Source of the DNA: Fibrobacter sp.
GTDB taxonomy: Bacteria > Fibrobacterota > Fibrobacteria > Fibrobacterales > Fibrobacteraceae
DNA length: 6,717 bases
Assembly (NCBI GenBank): GCA_017520105.1
Contig: JAFWRL010000051.1
Location: forward strand, 1 to 6,717
Direction: 5' to 3'
Made by a program: the position numbers and the translations under genes. This document shows, piece by piece, positions 6,308 through 6,717 of the stretch. Numbering within the stretch: the first letter of the stretch is position 1; every line of letters begins with the position of its first letter. Below the pieces are notes generated by a model. That model ran no database searches. It was given only the letters and a program-made list of their open reading frames with translations, and was not told where the DNA came from.

Positions 6308-6717
6308 TTAAATTCTCACGCTGAGCACGGCGCCTTTGGTGTCGCTGTAGAATAGCGGGGCGATGGTGACCTTGGGCGGGGTCTGCTTTTCGCCGACTTT
6401 TTCCTTGTAGAACACGCTGCCGATGTACCAGCCGATGGAGGCTCCCATCAAGGTGCCCGCGACGGCGTCGGAGAACCAGTGGGCCTCCCCTTTTGCGCCG
6501 AGCACCATGCTTGTCGCGATGTAGCCCGCATACAGGGCGCAGCCCGCCACGACGAGAGGCTTGTCGCGGTTGTAGCTTGCGATGCTCATGGCCATGGCCG
6601 CGTTGGTCATAGAATGCCCCGAGGGCCAGCCGTAAAATACTCCGCGCCTAAAAAATCCCCACTTGAAATCGCGGGAACGCTCGCCGCTGTTGAGTTCCGC
6701 GTCAGGGTGCTCGCGAG
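6308..6717 (-). CDS. PAP2-family phosphatase, C-terminal part (5' end beyond window)
   Basis: The reading frame is open to the right edge, so the N-terminal half is missing. The ATG at 6608-6610 is internal, because the conserved motif lies upstream of it. PSGHS (6611-6625) is PAP2 motif 2, with its catalytic His at 6614-6616. AHWFSDAVAG contains motif 3, with His at 6479-6481 and Asp at 6467-6469. The Arg expected six residues before that His is Gly here (LGAKGEAHWFSD); a Lys lies four before it. REHPD close to the edge may be the end of motif 1. Two hydrophobic segments (PLVVAGCALYAGYIATSMVL and AVAGTLMGASIGWYIGSVFY) indicate an integral membrane protein, with a polar tail of about 35 residues. 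Members dephosphorylate lipid phosphates or pyrophosphates at the outer face of the inner membrane; the substrate is not readable here. Codon use is GC-rich, like hisC and unlike the adjoining ATPase cassette. Confidence 0.85.
   Translation of the reverse strand, partial: REHPDAELNSGERSRDFKWGFFRRGVFYGWPSGHSMTNAAMAMSIASYNRDKPLVVAGCALYAGYIATSMVLGAKGEAHWFSDAVAGTLMGASIGWYIGSVFYKEKVGEKQTPPKVTIAPLFYSDTKGAVLSVRI

Overview
The window most likely comes from a Fibrobacter-type genome. This is inferred from three things seen in the sequence: a serine-rich tether on an exported lipoprotein, copies of a dispersed 'CATCCTGAGCGG...GGATCCAG' repeat that I recall from such genomes, and strong Shine-Dalgarno sites of AAGGAG/GGAGG type. 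I cannot confirm the taxon without a database search. The window is densely coded: there are seven genes, two of them cut by the window edges, and no gene-free stretch exceeds about 125 bases. I saw no tRNA, rRNA, CRISPR array or transposase.

Left part (1-1606, minus strand): an iron-containing alcohol dehydrogenase gene is followed after 17 bases by a lipoprotein gene that runs off the left edge. The mature part of the lipoprotein is recognisably a barnase-type ribonuclease, with the equivalents of Lys27, Glu73 and Arg83 present.

Centre (1702-3745, plus strand): a GC-rich housekeeping pair, histidinol-phosphate aminotransferase (hisC) and an RsuA/RluB-family rRNA pseudouridine synthase. A REP-like palindromic repeat fills the gap between them and ends just before the pseudouridine synthase start codon. 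A second copy of the same repeat lies in frame inside that coding sequence, adding about 19 residues.

Right part (3835-6201, minus strand): an AT-richer two-gene cassette, a COG1672-type P-loop ATPase followed after 3 bases by an unrecognised 414-residue protein ending in a SEC-C zinc motif. The cassette has its own promoter region with three 20-bp palindromes sharing the core CACAA-N2-TTGTG; the promoter-proximal one overlaps the best -35 candidate. This is the strongest candidate for an undescribed accessory system here. Its function is unknown and no defence role is demonstrated by the sequence. Beyond it, at the right edge, is the 3' part of a PAP2-family phosphatase gene whose third motif lacks the usual arginine.
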